The notes under the pieces are model-generated. The model was not told the origin of the DNA. It searched no databases and saw nothing but the letters and a program-made list of their open reading frames with translations. A program made the position numbers and the translations under genes. From Balneolaceae bacterium (GTDB lineage: Bacteria > Bacteroidota > Rhodothermia > Balneolales > Balneolaceae): a stretch of 45,758 nucleotides of DNA. The stretch's first letter is position 1; each line of letters begins with the position of its first letter. Shown here one piece after another: positions 9,778 to 20,444 of this stretch. The stretch lies in the NCBI GenBank assembly GCA_007694095.1, contig RECI01000148.1, positions 1-45,758 on the forward strand, given 5' to 3'.

Positions 9778-9814
9778 ATAGCCCGCATTTCACTTTGTGA
9801 GAAATGCGGGCTAT
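9778..9814. terminator. Bidirectional hairpin terminator between convergent genes
   Basis: A perfect 14-bp stem, ATAGCCCGCATTTC (9778-9791) with GAAATGCGGGCTAT (9801-9814), encloses a 9-nt loop. It sits between the M14 peptidase stop (9747) and the helicase stop (9828), where a shared terminator is expected. There is no long T run on either side, so termination may rely on the long GC-containing stem or on Rho. Confidence 0.75.
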
Positions 9815-9827
9815 GCCCACCTTATGC

Positions 9828-11120
9828 CTATACCTTACCAACTCTCATTTTAAATAATGCTGCGGCAATTTCAATGGGTGTGAATTCGCTCTCGGCAAGC
9901 GGCTCGAGCTGCTCAATGTAAGGGCGCAATCCTCCCGCTTCCAATGTTTCGATCAATTCTTCGTAATGGGCATCAATTTTTGATTGTTCCACATCGTGCA
10001 TAGAAGGCATGGGAATTGGCTGAAGCCGGGTGCGTATTACTTTTTCGATAAACTGAATTCGTTTCCTTTTTCTGCCAGAGGCAAATGTGATTGCCACTCC
10101 GGTTTTCCCGGCGCGTCCTGTTCGCCCGATACGGTGCACATAATATTCGGGGTCCTGAGGAATATCGTAATTGAATACGATATCGATGTTGTCCACATCC
10201 AGCCCCCGTGCCGCCACGTCGGTGGCAACAAGCATATCAATCCCCCTGTTTCTGAACTTGTTCATCACCTTGTCGCGAACAATCTGGGTCATATCGCCAT
10301 GAAGGGCATCTGCCGAATACCCCCTGGCTTGAAGCTCCTCTACAAGGGTGTCGCACAGTCTTTTGGTGTTACAGAAAATCAGGGCCAGTTTAAAATTGCC
10401 GATATCCATTACACGGGAAACGGCTTCCGTCCGAACTGAATCGCGCACTTCCATGATGTATTGTTCAATACCCGGGGCGGTTTCCGTTTTTCCTTCCACT
10501 TTGATCATTTCAGGTTCTGTCATCCAGCGATTCATGATCTGACGAATCGGTTTCGGAACCGTTGCTGAAAACATCACAGTTTGTGATTTTCCATGGCTGA
10601 AACTGAGGATTTCTTCGAGATCTTCACGAAAACCCATATTCAGCATCTCATCAGCCTCATCAAGAACCACCAATTTAAGTGCACCGAGTTTCAGCGTTCC
10701 CCGTTTCAGGTGATCGATGACCCGGCCCGGGGTTCCAACCACGATCTGGGCACCTTTTTTGAGGGCTTGCAGCTGGCGGGCAATTGGCTGTCCGCCATAA
10801 ACCGGAACTGTGAAAACGCCGTCAATATACTTTGCAAGTTTGATCAGCTCACCCGTAACCTGGATTGCAAGTTCGCGTGTAGGGCAGAGGATTAAAATTG
10901 AGGGTGTTTTAGAACCTCTGTCGGCCATTTGAATGGCAGGAATGCCAAAAGCCGCTGTTTTGCCGGTTCCGGTTTGAGCCTGGCCTACAAGGTCGCGTCC
11001 CGACAGAATAGCAGGGATACACCGGTTTTGAATGGGAGTTGGCTCCTCAAAACCCATTTCAACAACGGTTTGAAGGATTTTGGGATCTATTCCCAAATCT
11101 GAGAAAGAATTGATGTCCAT
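9828..11120 (-). CDS. DEAD-box ATP-dependent RNA helicase
   Basis: This 430-residue helicase has the full motif series in order: the Q motif region (FEEPTPIQ), motif I AQTGTGKT, PTRELA, TPGRVIDH, DEAD (VLDEADEM), SAT (FSATVPK), ARGLDV and HRIGRTGRAG. It should unwind structured RNA in the cytoplasm for ribosome assembly or RNA turnover. The C-terminal tail after the second RecA domain is only about 70 residues, so it lacks the DbpA-type RNA-binding domain of CsdA/DeaD, and the exact RNA target is unknown. It is monocistronic, with a 325-bp leader region upstream, long enough for a regulated 5' UTR as is common for cold-induced helicases; that regulation is inference only. Confidence 0.93.
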   Translation of the reverse strand: MDINSFSDLGIDPKILQTVVEMGFEEPTPIQNRCIPAILSGRDLVGQAQTGTGKTAAFGIPAIQMADRGSKTPSILILCPTRELAIQVTGELIKLAKYIDGVFTVPVYGGQPIARQLQALKKGAQIVVGTPGRVIDHLKRGTLKLGALKLVVLDEADEMLNMGFREDLEEILSFSHGKSQTVMFSATVPKPIRQIMNRWMTEPEMIKVEGKTETAPGIEQYIMEVRDSVRTEAVSRVMDIGNFKLALIFCNTKRLCDTLVEELQARGYSADALHGDMTQIVRDKVMNKFRNRGIDMLVATDVAARGLDVDNIDIVFNYDIPQDPEYYVHRIGRTGRAGKTGVAITFASGRKRKRIQFIEKVIRTRLQPIPMPSMHDVEQSKIDAHYEELIETLEAGGLRPYIEQLEPLAESEFTPIEIAAALFKMRVGKV

Positions 11121-11445
11121 ATTTTTGGTAAAAAATTAGTGTGAAACGTCTCCCTCACAAATCATCGCTCTCGAATTATAGGGCTGATTATATCCCCAAA
11201 AAAATATTTTACAGAAATTCAGAAGAGATCTGCCAAATAGAGACAAAATTTATCGAATGGAAAAAACGCATAAATTGAATGTTAAAGGTACAAAGAAAAA
11301 TTGGATTTATTGGGGTTCTGAAATCTGTTTTTCAATCAGAGCGTATGTGTTTCGAAAATAAAATGTTTTTTTATTGCCGCAGCTGGCTCAGATTTTCACA
11401 GAGGGTTTTATCTGTGTTCATGAGTGTCATCTCTGTGGCAAACTT
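11121..11445. other. Intergenic region with a dispersed TCTGTG-type repeat
   Basis: No convincing gene lies between the helicase start and the acyl-CoA dehydrogenase stop. At about 11395-11440, close to the dehydrogenase stop, is a degenerate tandem run (CACAGAGGGTTTTATCTGTG followed by GAGTGTCATCTCTGTGGCA). It resembles the widespread short intergenic repeats built on TCTGTGTTCATCTGTGGC. The remainder should contain the helicase promoter and leader; I cannot pick a promoter confidently. Confidence 0.5.
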
Positions 11446-12612
11446 CTATCCCTGCAAAATAATTTTGGCGATTGTCTGAAGCTGCATATTGGATGTGCCC
11501 TCGTAGATTTTTCCGATTTTGGCGTCGCGGTAATATTTTTCAACCGGGTATTCTTTTACATAACCGTACCCGCCAAAGAGGTCAATTGCCATGGAGCTTA
11601 GTTTTTCGGCAACTTCAGCACTGTAATATTTAGCCATGGCCGCTTCTTTCAGGAACGGCAGCCCTGCCTCTTTGATTCGTGCGGAATTATAAACCAGCAG
11701 CCTGGCCATTTCCAGTTCCGTTGCCATCTGGGCAAGCTGGAACTGAACTGACTGGAATTCCGAAACAGCCCTGCCAAACTGTTTGCGTTCCTGAGTATAG
11801 GCCAGGGCTGCATCATAGGCACCCTGTGCAATACCAATCATCTGTGCACCAATGCCAATGCGCCCCTCATTCAGTGTTTCGATGGCAACTTTATACCCTT
11901 TGCCAACCTCACCAAGGATATTCTCTTTTGGCACCCGCACATCTTCGAGCAGTAATTCACAAGTTGAACTGGCCCGTATTCCCAATTTATTCTCTTTCTT
12001 TGAGATGGAAAATCCGTCCATGCCACGCTCAACAATAAATCCGGTAATCCCTTTATAACCCAAATCGGGATCAATGGTGGCAAACACCAGAAAAATATCC
12101 GCTTCGGCAGCGTTGGTAATCCAGAGTTTGGTGCCATTTAGTATGTATGCGTCCCCATCCTCTTTCGCGTTGCATTTCAGTGCAAATGCGTCGCTGCCCG
12201 AGCCCGCTTCACTGAGGCAGTAAGCCCCCACTTTATTTGTGGCCAGTTGAGGCAGAAAGCGTGAGTTCACCTCCTCCGAACCCCAGCGCAAAAAGGCGTT
12301 GTTAACCAGTGTGTTTTGCACATCCATAAAAACACCCACAGACGCATCAACCCTCGAAATCTGTTCGATTGCCACGATACCCATAAAAAAAGTGCCTCCG
12401 GCACCCTCATACTTTTCAGGGATTTCTATGCCCATGAAACCCATTTCAAAAAACATCTTTATCAGGCCGGGATCTAGTTTTGCCGCTTCATCCATTTCAT
12501 GTACCTTTGGCCTTATGATGGTATCTGCAAATTCAGCAGCGGCATCTTTCAGCATTTGTTCATCTTCGGTAAGCTGGGTAAGAGGAGCAATTCGATGGTT
12601 CCTTTCAGTCAT
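11446..12612 (-). CDS. Acyl-CoA dehydrogenase (short/branched-chain type)
   Basis: This 388-residue flavoenzyme desaturates acyl-CoA at the alpha-beta position and passes electrons to ETF. Family landmarks are YCLSEAGSGSDAFAL (FAD/substrate region), LNGTKLWITNA, the ARKQFGR-like helix (TQERKQFGRAVSEFQ), and near the C-terminus IYEGTSNMQ, whose Glu is the catalytic base of short- and medium-chain enzymes. The length is normal for a soluble homotetrameric enzyme. It is divergent from mutA across about 120-170 bp. The neighbourhood is consistent with a role in branched-chain amino acid or odd-chain fatty acid breakdown feeding propionyl-CoA/methylmalonyl-CoA, though chain-length preference cannot be read directly. 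Confidence 0.92.
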   Translation of the reverse strand: MTERNHRIAPLTQLTEDEQMLKDAAAEFADTIIRPKVHEMDEAAKLDPGLIKMFFEMGFMGIEIPEKYEGAGGTFFMGIVAIEQISRVDASVGVFMDVQNTLVNNAFLRWGSEEVNSRFLPQLATNKVGAYCLSEAGSGSDAFALKCNAKEDGDAYILNGTKLWITNAAEADIFLVFATIDPDLGYKGITGFIVERGMDGFSISKKENKLGIRASSTCELLLEDVRVPKENILGEVGKGYKVAIETLNEGRIGIGAQMIGIAQGAYDAALAYTQERKQFGRAVSEFQSVQFQLAQMATELEMARLLVYNSARIKEAGLPFLKEAAMAKYYSAEVAEKLSSMAIDLFGGYGYVKEYPVEKYYRDAKIGKIYEGTSNMQLQTIAKIILQG

Positions 12613-12781
12613 TTTATAAGCAGGTTGTTTATTGAATAGTTTTTCCGGTAATCAAGATAGGAATTTGTAAGCGCTTTTCCGCAATATCACGTTATGATTT
12701 GTTAGGGAAAGTAGCACTGCATTCCTATTTTACATGCATCATTTGCGTTTATTAATTAATCAATTAAGCAGATTTAATATC

Positions 12782-14746
12782 GTGTCAACACACCAGGCAG
12801 AAAAACTGTTTTCGGAATTTCAAGCCGCATCAAAAGAGGATTGGGAAGAGCTTATCAAGAACGACCTGAATGGAGCTGATTACAGGGAAAAACTGATGTG
12901 GGATACCATGGAAGGTTTTTCCCTCCCACCGTTTTCTACAAGTGATGATTTCATAAAAAAAGAGAGTACTGCTTCACACATTCAAACAACTGCATGGCTG
13001 TGTTGTGAATTTGTGACAGAAAGCCCGATCTCAAAGGCAAATGAGGCCATCAGAAAAGCCCTTGAGGGTGGTGCCGATGCCTGCCTGATACGATCCGGTA
13101 TCACGGCTGACCCGGATCAGGATAATTACAAGATGACAGGGGTGCCGATTCAGTCCCAGGCAGATATGGAGAAATTGATTGAAGGAATAGAACAAAAAGC
13201 GGAATTGATTTTTGATTGCGGTATGGCGTCCCCTGCCATGATTGCGATGCTCAGCAACTGCGAAGGGCACAGGCTGCGAAGTTCGGCCGTTTTTGATCCG
13301 CTTACTGAAGCTGCAAAATCCGGGACCTTTCCTGTTCAGTTAGCGGATATCAAAAATATGATACAAGATTTGTGTGAACATGCCGGCCCGAATATCCTCT
13401 GCGCGGATGTTGCTTTTTACCATAATGCCGGGGCAACGATTATTCAGGAACTGGGAATTGCACTTGCCCTTGGCAGTGAATACCTGGCCATGTCAGATGA
13501 AAAGTTAAGATCAAAAACTGCGGATAACTTGTTTCTGAAGCTGGGAACAGGGCCGTTCTTTTTTCCGGAAATTGCCAAGTACCGGGCTATCCGCACACTT
13601 TGGCCAAAAATGCTGAATGCTTACGGGATTAATAATCCTAAACCTCTGCGAATCTTTGCTGAAACGGGAAAAACCAATAAAACCATCTCCGATCCCTACA
13701 ATAACCTGCTCCGTAGTGTTACAGAAGCGATGAGTGCGGTAACCGGCGGTGCTGATATCCTGATGGTATATCCGTTTGACAGTGAATCAGGAGAAACAGA
13801 TTATTTTTCTTTACGGATCGCGAGAAATATCCAGCACATTTTAAGGGAAGAAGCTCACTTCAACAAGACGGACGATCCCTCATCCGGCTCGTACTATATT
13901 GAAATGCTAACAGAGAAAATTGCCAGTGAGTCCTGGAAATATTTCCAGCAAATCGAAAGTCAGGGTGGTTTTTTATGTGTACTGGAAAACGGTTTCTTAC
14001 AGCGGGAGATTTCAGGATCGAGAGAAAAAAAAGAGAATGAATATGCTGCAGGCCGGCGCGTGTTGATAGGAACGAATCAATTTCCCGATCCCGGGCAGAA
14101 ACTCAGTACCGGCAGCAACAACGCACCCGCGGTTACATTACACACAAGGCCTGATTTTGTGCATAATGAACCGTCTGATGGATTCAATTTTATGCATTAT
14201 AAAAAAGCTTTTGCTTCCGGAGCGGTGCTGGGCGAGCTGATCGGTGAATTGTATAAACATGGTAAGGAGATGTTTTTAGCAATTGAAGAATTCCGGGCAG
14301 GTGCCGCTTTTGATGAAATAAAACTCAGGACTCAAACCCGGATAACGCAATATGGAAGAAGGCCTTGTGCCAGGCTTGTACCCGTCGGAAATGCAAGATG
14401 GAGAGATGCCAGGGCACAATTTTCCCAAAATGTATTTGAATGCGCAGGGTTTGAAGTCAGAAAAAGCGAAGGTTATGATCATGTGGATGAGGCAATCGCG
14501 GAAAAAGATAGCGGCACTGCTGATATCTATGTTCTCTGCAGTTCTGATGAGGGATACGATATGTTTACAGAAAAATTTTGCGGCCATTTTTCCGGAAAAG
14601 GGATCCTGATACTGGCAGTAAAACCTGCCGGTAAAGAAGAGATCTTCAGGGAGATGGGTGTTGATGAATTTATTTTTAAAGGGATGAACCTGCCAGCGTT
14701 CTTAATAAAAATCCAGGATACACTTAACACAAAGGGGGCAGGATGA
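12782..14746 (+). CDS. mutA: Methylmalonyl-CoA mutase small (beta) subunit
   Basis: This is the non-catalytic partner of the adenosylcobalamin-dependent mutase that interconverts methylmalonyl-CoA and succinyl-CoA. I prefer the GTG at 12782 (654 residues), because the protein then opens [12 protein letters not shown] with [15 protein letters not shown], the usual family N-terminus. An ATG at 12734 would add 16 non-family residues. The TIM-barrel half is recognisable ([19 protein letters not shown], the [17 protein letters not shown] block). The C-terminal Rossmann-like domain is present, but its DxHxxG cobalamin motif is missing, as expected for the small subunit. The stop overlaps the mutB start by 4 nt (ATGA), so the two subunits should be translationally coupled. 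Confidence 0.93.
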   Translation: MSTHQAEKLFSEFQAASKEDWEELIKNDLNGADYREKLMWDTMEGFSLPPFSTSDDFIKKESTASHIQTTAWLCCEFVTESPISKANEAIRKALEGGADACLIRSGITADPDQDNYKMTGVPIQSQADMEKLIEGIEQKAELIFDCGMASPAMIAMLSNCEGHRLRSSAVFDPLTEAAKSGTFPVQLADIKNMIQDLCEHAGPNILCADVAFYHNAGATIIQELGIALALGSEYLAMSDEKLRSKTADNLFLKLGTGPFFFPEIAKYRAIRTLWPKMLNAYGINNPKPLRIFAETGKTNKTISDPYNNLLRSVTEAMSAVTGGADILMVYPFDSESGETDYFSLRIARNIQHILREEAHFNKTDDPSSGSYYIEMLTEKIASESWKYFQQIESQGGFLCVLENGFLQREISGSREKKENEYAAGRRVLIGTNQFPDPGQKLSTGSNNAPAVTLHTRPDFVHNEPSDGFNFMHYKKAFASGAVLGELIGELYKHGKEMFLAIEEFRAGAAFDEIKLRTQTRITQYGRRPCARLVPVGNARWRDARAQFSQNVFECAGFEVRKSEGYDHVDEAIAEKDSGTADIYVLCSSDEGYDMFTEKFCGHFSGKGILILAVKPAGKEEIFREMGVDEFIFKGMNLPAFLIKIQDTLNTKGAG

Positions 14747-16881
14747 AAAGGCCGGATTTTTCAAATATCGATTATGAAAAATTGGGGCTGCGGCAGGAAC
14801 CTCCGGCCGCTGATATGTCGAAAGCCTGGCAAACACCGGAAAGTATCCCTGTGAAAAAGAGGTTTTATGAATCAGATACCGAAGATTTTGAACATCCCGG
14901 TTTTGCTGCGGGAATCCCTCCTTACCTGCGCGGGCCATATGCCACCATGTACACAGTACGGCCATGGACGATCCGTCAATACGCCGGTTTCTCCACTGCT
15001 GAGGATTCGAACGCCTTTTACCGCCGCAACCTCGCTGCGGGGCAAAAAGGGCTCTCTGTTGCTTTCGACCTCCCCACACACAGGGGGTATGATTCGGATC
15101 ACCCTCGGGTAACCGGTGACGTTGGAAAAGCGGGAGTGGCAATCGATTCCATCCTGGATATGAAAATTCTTTTCGACCGGATTCCCCTCGATGAAATGTC
15201 AGTATCCATGACCATGAACGGCGCGGTGATCCCGGTAATGGCATTTTTCATTGTGGCAGCAGAAGAGCAGGGGGTTTCGCCCGAAAAACTGAGCGGCACT
15301 ATTCAGAACGATATCCTCAAGGAATTTATGGTGAGGAACACCTACATCTATCCGCCGGAGCCGTCGATGCGAATCATCGGGGATATATTTGATTACACTT
15401 CCAAAAAGATGCCCCGTTTCAATTCCATCAGTGTAAGCGGGTATCACATGCACGAGGCAGGGGCAACGGCAGATATCGAACTCGCATATACCCTGGCTGA
15501 CGGCCTTGAATATGTGCGGCAGGGTATAAAAGCCGGCCTGGATATTGACGATTTTGCACCCAGAATTTCATTCTTTTGGGCTGTCGGGATGAATCATTTT
15601 ATGGAAATTGCCAAACTAAGGGCCGGACGCATGCTCTGGGCCAAACTAATTAAATCATTCAGTCCAAAAAATCCTAGGTCTCTTTCACTGAGGGCTCACT
15701 GCCAAACCTCGGGATACAGCCTTACAGAGCAGGATCCTTTCAATAATGTGGCGCGCACCTGCATTGAAGCGCTGGCAGCTGCACTGGGCCACACACAGTC
15801 GCTCCATACCAATGCACTGGATGAGGCCATTGCCCTTCCTACCGACTTTTCAGCCCGCATCGCCCGTAATACACAGCTTTTTTTGCTGGAAGAAACCGGA
15901 ATAACGAAAGCAATTGATCCATGGGGAGGTTCATATTACGTGGAATATCTAACCGACAGGCTGGCAAGAAGCGCCTGGGACCTGATTGGTGAAGTTGAAA
16001 AACTGGGGGGGATGGCCAAAGCCATCGAAACCGGGATCCCAAAAATGCGCATTGAAGAAGCTGCAGCAAAAAAACAGGCCCGTATCGACAGCGGGATCGA
16101 AACCATTGTTGGTGTAAATAAATTCAGGTTGAAAAAGGAAGAGCCAATGGATATCCTTGAGGTTGATAATGAGAAAGTACGGCAGTCGCAAATCAGGCGT
16201 TTGGAAAAGCTGAAGTCCGGGCGGGACACAAATGCAGTTCAAAACGCACTGGATGCCATAACCCGGTGTGCAGACACTGGAAAAGGCAATTTGCTTGATC
16301 TTGCCGTTGAAGCTGCCCGGAAACGAGCTACGCTCGGGGAAATATCCGATGCGATGGAGAAAGTATTCGGGCGATATCGTGCAACCATTAAATCCATTAC
16401 AGGCGTGTATTCTTCTGAAATAGATCAAAATGAAACATTCAGGAAGGCCAGGGAACTTTCCGACATGTTTGCAGAACGTGAAGGGCGCAGGCCCCGGATC
16501 ATGGTAGCAAAAATCGGCCAGGATGGTCACGACCGTGGCGCCAAAGTTATTGCAACCGGTTTTGCAGACCTTGGCTTCGATGTTGACATCGGTCCATTAT
16601 TTCAAACACCGGAAGAAACCGCAAAACAGGCAGTTGAGAATGATGTCCATATAATTGGAATTTCAAGCCTTGCTGCCGGACATAAAACACTGGTACCCTC
16701 GGTTATTGAAGAATTAAATAAAATCGGACGCGATGACATTATGGTAATCGTTGGCGGAGTTATTCCCAACAAAGATTATGCCTTTCTCTATGATGGGGGG
16801 GTTGCCGCAATATTCGGTCCGGGTACTGTAATTGCGGAAGCAGCTCAAAAAATCCTGAAAATTTTTTTGAAGGATGTTTAG
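14743..16881 (+). CDS. mutB: Methylmalonyl-CoA mutase large (alpha, catalytic) subunit
   Basis: This 712-residue catalytic subunit carries out the radical rearrangement of methylmalonyl-CoA to succinyl-CoA. The N-terminal substrate barrel contains [18 protein letters not shown] and [19 protein letters not shown]. The C-terminal B12 domain has the complete base-off cobalamin signature: D594-G-H596-D-R-G599, with H596 the lower cobalt ligand, then the GISSLAAGH and VGGVIP segments. The length matches bacterial MutB. It overlaps mutA by 4 nt. The MeaB chaperone gene is not immediately next: a histidine kinase gene lies between. No methylmalonyl-CoA epimerase or propionyl-CoA carboxylase gene is visible in the window; the VOC gene at 4.5 kb is too distant and divergent to call an epimerase. 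Confidence 0.96.
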   Translation: MKRPDFSNIDYEKLGLRQEPPAADMSKAWQTPESIPVKKRFYESDTEDFEHPGFAAGIPPYLRGPYATMYTVRPWTIRQYAGFSTAEDSNAFYRRNLAAGQKGLSVAFDLPTHRGYDSDHPRVTGDVGKAGVAIDSILDMKILFDRIPLDEMSVSMTMNGAVIPVMAFFIVAAEEQGVSPEKLSGTIQNDILKEFMVRNTYIYPPEPSMRIIGDIFDYTSKKMPRFNSISVSGYHMHEAGATADIELAYTLADGLEYVRQGIKAGLDIDDFAPRISFFWAVGMNHFMEIAKLRAGRMLWAKLIKSFSPKNPRSLSLRAHCQTSGYSLTEQDPFNNVARTCIEALAAALGHTQSLHTNALDEAIALPTDFSARIARNTQLFLLEETGITKAIDPWGGSYYVEYLTDRLARSAWDLIGEVEKLGGMAKAIETGIPKMRIEEAAAKKQARIDSGIETIVGVNKFRLKKEEPMDILEVDNEKVRQSQIRRLEKLKSGRDTNAVQNALDAITRCADTGKGNLLDLAVEAARKRATLGEISDAMEKVFGRYRATIKSITGVYSSEIDQNETFRKARELSDMFAEREGRRPRIMVAKIGQDGHDRGAKVIATGFADLGFDVDIGPLFQTPEETAKQAVENDVHIIGISSLAAGHKTLVPSVIEELNKIGRDDIMVIVGGVIPNKDYAFLYDGGVAAIFGPGTVIAEAAQKILKIFLKDV

Positions 16882-16968
16882 CTTTTTGACCAACTAATTC
16901 CTAAATAATGTGTACTTATATAATGTGAGGTATATCATCAGACATCGCTCAATAAAACAACGCATGTT

Positions 16969-19239
16969 TTGAATGCTCCTATAACTGCTCTGCCAAAATT
17001 TCTGTTACTACTATTATTTTCTGTACTCATTCAAACCGGGATAACATCCGCACAAAATGAGCCAAACCCTTCCTATATCTACATTTCACCGGGAGATTTT
17101 GAAGATGGTGAAGTACTCAGAATAACTCAATTATCTCCATGGTTTTATAAAGCCGGTGATGATCCGGCATGGGCAAACCCCGATTTTATTTTGAATGAGT
17201 TTATTCATAATGAATGGCAGGAAACCGATTATTTGACCCGGCTTGATGTGATGCCGGTATTTGAGCCAAATGGTTATAAAGCTGTCGGAAACGTATGGTT
17301 TTTCAAAGAATTCAGGGTAGACTCTAAGATTATCGAAAAACCCTTTGCCATTACTGGAAAAATATATGGGGCACTTGAAATTTATCTGAATGGAAATAAA
17401 ATTGGTTCCGCAGGGAAAATAGGCACATCTAGAAAAGATGAGGATCCAAAAGGGCATTTTCTTCCAATTTCTTTTCAATGGGATGATTCAGGGCAACAGT
17501 TCCTTGCCATTCGCTACTCATATCACACTCTCCGAGAAGCCGGATTTGGGTATGATTTGCTCGGCCTTGACTTGTATATTGGATTTGAGGACGATATTAC
17601 TAAACATTTTGAGACCCGTACAGGCGAAAGAGGATTAAATTTAATTGCCCAGAGTATCTCCGCCGGTGCTTCTATTGTTCTGGGTATTCTGCTTCTGTTT
17701 CTATTTATTTTGTATCCTAAACAAAAACAAAATTTAATAGCAGCTCTTCTATTTCTATCGATATCAATGGGATCTATTGGCTTGCTGATAAGCTTTACTA
17801 TTTGGGAGCTGCCGCAAGATCTTCCAACCATTTTCTTTTTTAACGGCCTGAGTCTTTCAATCAGCAGTTTTATAAATGTTTGGTTTGCACACACACTTAC
17901 AAAGAGAAAATCGAGATGGATATTTTGGACCTTTGCCGTGTTATCCACCATCTTTGCCATTCTCACGTTTATTAATGCATTTATTGTCAATGATTTTGCT
18001 CTGATGTACTGGACAGTAAGTATGATCTATGTGGTTATCCACTTCACAAGGGCAAGAATTAAACATGGCATGAAAGACCTTGATATTATCCTGATTGGTC
18101 TCGCAATTTATCTCATAGCCTTCATAGTAATGGTTACCATGCTGTTAACCGGCCATATCGAACGTGCATCTCTTGTATGGCTGTCTGTAATCTCACTTCT
18201 TGTACCTGTATCCTATTCATTCTATCTGGCACGTGACATTGCAAGAACCAACGAACTTCTATCTATGAAACTTGATGAAAATCAGCGCCTTGCAGATGAA
18301 AAACTTAGGCAGGAACAGGAAAACAAAAGGCTGATTGAAACCCGTAAAGAAGAACTTGAGGAAGAAGTAAAAGCCCGGACTGCTGAACTTGCCGAGGCAT
18401 ATAAAAACCTTCAGGATTCACACGAAGATCTCAAAAATACACAGCAGCAGTTAATTCAGCAGGAGAAAATGGCCAGCCTTGGCCAGTTAACCGCCGGAAT
18501 TGCCCACGAAATTAAAAACCCTCTTAATTTCGTAAATAATTTTTCTGATGTGAGCCGCGAACTCATCGGGGAGCTCAGGGAGGAGTTAGACCGCATGAAA
18601 AAGGATAAAAAAGTAAATCTCGAGGGTAGTTTTATTGAAGAAATTCTTGATGATATTGATGCGAATGTAGCCACCATAACCAAACACGGTAAACGTGCCG
18701 ACAGTATCGTTCACGGGATGCTGCTTCATTCGCGCGGGAAAAGCGGTGAAAAAATGCCTGCAGATATTAATAAACTGCTGGACGAATACACCGATCTCTC
18801 GTATCATGGCCTCCGTGCGAAAGACCCCGACTTTAACGCTGAAATTGTAAAAGATTTTGATCCGTCAATAGGTAAAATTGAAGTAGTACCGCAGGATATC
18901 ACCCGGGCTTTTTTGAATATCATCAACAATGGTTTTCAGGCGGCAGCTGAACATTTCAAAAAACAGGGGATTAAACAGAATGTTGAGCTTTCTGTAAAAA
19001 CCGAGTTATCAGACGATAAGGTCATCATTCGCATCAAGGATAACGGCCCGGGTATTCCTGAAAAGATAAAAAATCAAATCTTTGAGCCATTCTTTACTAC
19101 AAAAGATGCAGGTGAGGGAACAGGCCTGGGGCTATCCATGACCTATGACATCATCAAAACACACAATGGAACTATTGAGCTCCATAGCGAAGAAGGAAAA
19201 GGAGCCGAGTTTATCATCACACTTCCCGCCGGCAAATAG
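16969..19239 (+). CDS. 7TMR-DISM-type membrane sensor histidine kinase
   Basis: This 756-residue sensor begins at a TTG, the only start that keeps the signal peptide (LPKFLLLLLFSVLIQTGITSAQ). Residues about 30-215 form an extracytoplasmic beta domain (LSPWFYKAGDDPAWANPDF) like 7TMR-DISM extracellular domains. Seven hydrophobic helices follow at about 225-420, then a charged coiled coil (425-500). The kinase core has [24 protein letters not shown] with phospho-acceptor H513, and an ATPase domain with DNGPGIP and GTGLGLSMTYDI. No receiver domain is fused and no response regulator is adjacent. It lies between mutB and meaB (87-nt gap upstream, short gap downstream), so it may share their transcript. 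Its kinase core is clearly related to the three kinases at 26-43.5 kb but lacks their inserted repeats. Confidence 0.88.
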   Translation: MNAPITALPKFLLLLLFSVLIQTGITSAQNEPNPSYIYISPGDFEDGEVLRITQLSPWFYKAGDDPAWANPDFILNEFIHNEWQETDYLTRLDVMPVFEPNGYKAVGNVWFFKEFRVDSKIIEKPFAITGKIYGALEIYLNGNKIGSAGKIGTSRKDEDPKGHFLPISFQWDDSGQQFLAIRYSYHTLREAGFGYDLLGLDLYIGFEDDITKHFETRTGERGLNLIAQSISAGASIVLGILLLFLFILYPKQKQNLIAALLFLSISMGSIGLLISFTIWELPQDLPTIFFFNGLSLSISSFINVWFAHTLTKRKSRWIFWTFAVLSTIFAILTFINAFIVNDFALMYWTVSMIYVVIHFTRARIKHGMKDLDIILIGLAIYLIAFIVMVTMLLTGHIERASLVWLSVISLLVPVSYSFYLARDIARTNELLSMKLDENQRLADEKLRQEQENKRLIETRKEELEEEVKARTAELAEAYKNLQDSHEDLKNTQQQLIQQEKMASLGQLTAGIAHEIKNPLNFVNNFSDVSRELIGELREELDRMKKDKKVNLEGSFIEEILDDIDANVATITKHGKRADSIVHGMLLHSRGKSGEKMPADINKLLDEYTDLSYHGLRAKDPDFNAEIVKDFDPSIGKIEVVPQDITRAFLNIINNGFQAAAEHFKKQGIKQNVELSVKTELSDDKVIIRIKDNGPGIPEKIKNQIFEPFFTTKDAGEGTGLGLSMTYDIIKTHNGTIELHSEEGKGAEFIITLPAGK

Positions 19240-19265
19240 CACAATCAAACTAACACACTGTTGCT

Positions 19266-19273
19266 TATATTTG
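19266..19273 (+). promoter_or_regulatory. Candidate -7 element (TATATTTG) before meaB
   Basis: TATATTTG fits the Bacteroidota -7 consensus TAnnTTTG exactly, 20-42 nt before the two likely meaB ATGs. No clear -33 TTG is at the right distance, so this is a weak call. If real, meaB can be transcribed separately from the kinase gene, and the TTG at 19261 cannot be the start codon. Confidence 0.3.
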
Positions 19274-19293
19274 ACCGAAGCGGTTTATGTAAA

Positions 19294-20361
19294 ATGTCCG
19301 TAATCATTTATGCCATGCCTGATAACAATCATTTACATAATGAACTTTCCGATTCTGTCAATCCCGCTTATCATCAGAAACCGGGGAAGTTGAACAGTGC
19401 AAAAGAGTATGCAGACGGAATTCAAAAGGGAAACAGGGCTTTTCTGTCAAGAGCAATTACCCTCATAGAAAGCACAAAAAATGAATACCGGGAGCTGGGA
19501 TATTCCATTTTGGAAAAATGTTACGATTCAACAGGAAACTCAATCCGGATAGGTATTACAGGGGTGCCGGGTGTCGGAAAAAGTACGTTTATTGAAAAAT
19601 TTGGGACATACCTGATCGGGCAGGGTAAGAAAGTAGCTGTATTAACGATTGACCCAAGCAGCAGTGTTACAAAAGGGAGTATACTGGGAGATAAAACCCG
19701 TATGGAAACACTCGCGGTTCAAGAAAATGCTTTTATTCGGCCTACTCCCACTGCCGGTGCCCTTGGAGGAGTAGCCGGTAAAACAAGAGAGGTGATTCTG
19801 CTGTGCGAAGCTGCGGGTTTTGATACCATCATTGTAGAAACAGTTGGCGTTGGGCAATCGGAAATATCCGTGAAAACCATGGTTGATTTTTTTCTATTGC
19901 TGATGCTGGCCGGAGCCGGTGATGAGCTTCAGGGAATCAAGAGGGGAATTATGGAAACAGCAGATTTAGTAATCATTAACAAGGCAGACGGCCAAAACAT
20001 CGAAAACGCCAATCGGGCAAGAAGTGACTATCAACATGCTTTATCACTGTTTCCCCCGCATCCCTCCGGCTGGAAAACACCCGTACAAACAGCGTCCTCA
20101 ATCAAAAATTATGGCATAAATGAGGCCTGGGAAGTCATAAAAGAATATTATGAACAGGTGAATGGGAGCGGGTATTTCATAAATAACAGAAGAGAGCAGC
20201 TGGTATATTGGCTGCATGAAGCTATAGAGAGTGAACTGAAAACCCGTTTTTTCAGTCAGCCGAATGTAAGAAAAAAACTTGCCCAACTCGAAAATGAAGT
20301 GTTGTCGGGAAGCATGAACCCGGCACGTGCCGCGTCGGAATTGATCAAATTATCCCGATAG
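19294..20361 (+). CDS. meaB: Methylmalonyl-CoA mutase-associated GTPase MeaB
   Basis: This G3E-type GTPase loads, protects and repairs the adenosylcobalamin cofactor of methylmalonyl-CoA mutase. The P-loop is GVPGVGKST. Other landmarks are LTIDPSSSVTKGSILGDKTRM (switch region, quoted in part), IVETVGVGQSE and the base-specificity motif NKADG. The C-terminal helical dimerisation part ends normally. I take the ATG at 19294 (355 residues). An ATG at 19315 is also plausible, and the TTG at 19261 looks too far upstream. It lies downstream of mutAB, with which it should work, separated by the sensor kinase gene. Confidence 0.92.
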   Translation: MSVIIYAMPDNNHLHNELSDSVNPAYHQKPGKLNSAKEYADGIQKGNRAFLSRAITLIESTKNEYRELGYSILEKCYDSTGNSIRIGITGVPGVGKSTFIEKFGTYLIGQGKKVAVLTIDPSSSVTKGSILGDKTRMETLAVQENAFIRPTPTAGALGGVAGKTREVILLCEAAGFDTIIVETVGVGQSEISVKTMVDFFLLLMLAGAGDELQGIKRGIMETADLVIINKADGQNIENANRARSDYQHALSLFPPHPSGWKTPVQTASSIKNYGINEAWEVIKEYYEQVNGSGYFINNRREQLVYWLHEAIESELKTRFFSQPNVRKKLAQLENEVLSGSMNPARAASELIKLSR

Positions 20362-20431
20362 GTTCAGGAACTCTACATGATTTGATGTAAATTGATATTT
20401 AGATACAATTAATTGAATGCCCTAATTAACC

Positions 20432-20444
20432 GGAGGTAATCATT
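20432..20444 (+). promoter_or_regulatory. Strong ribosome binding site positioned on an ATT codon
   Basis: GGAGG at 20432-20436, then a 5-nt spacer and ATT at 20442-20444, with an in-frame stop 15 nt upstream at 20427. Spacing is ideal for initiation at ATT. This site decides the methyltransferase start. Confidence 0.6.
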
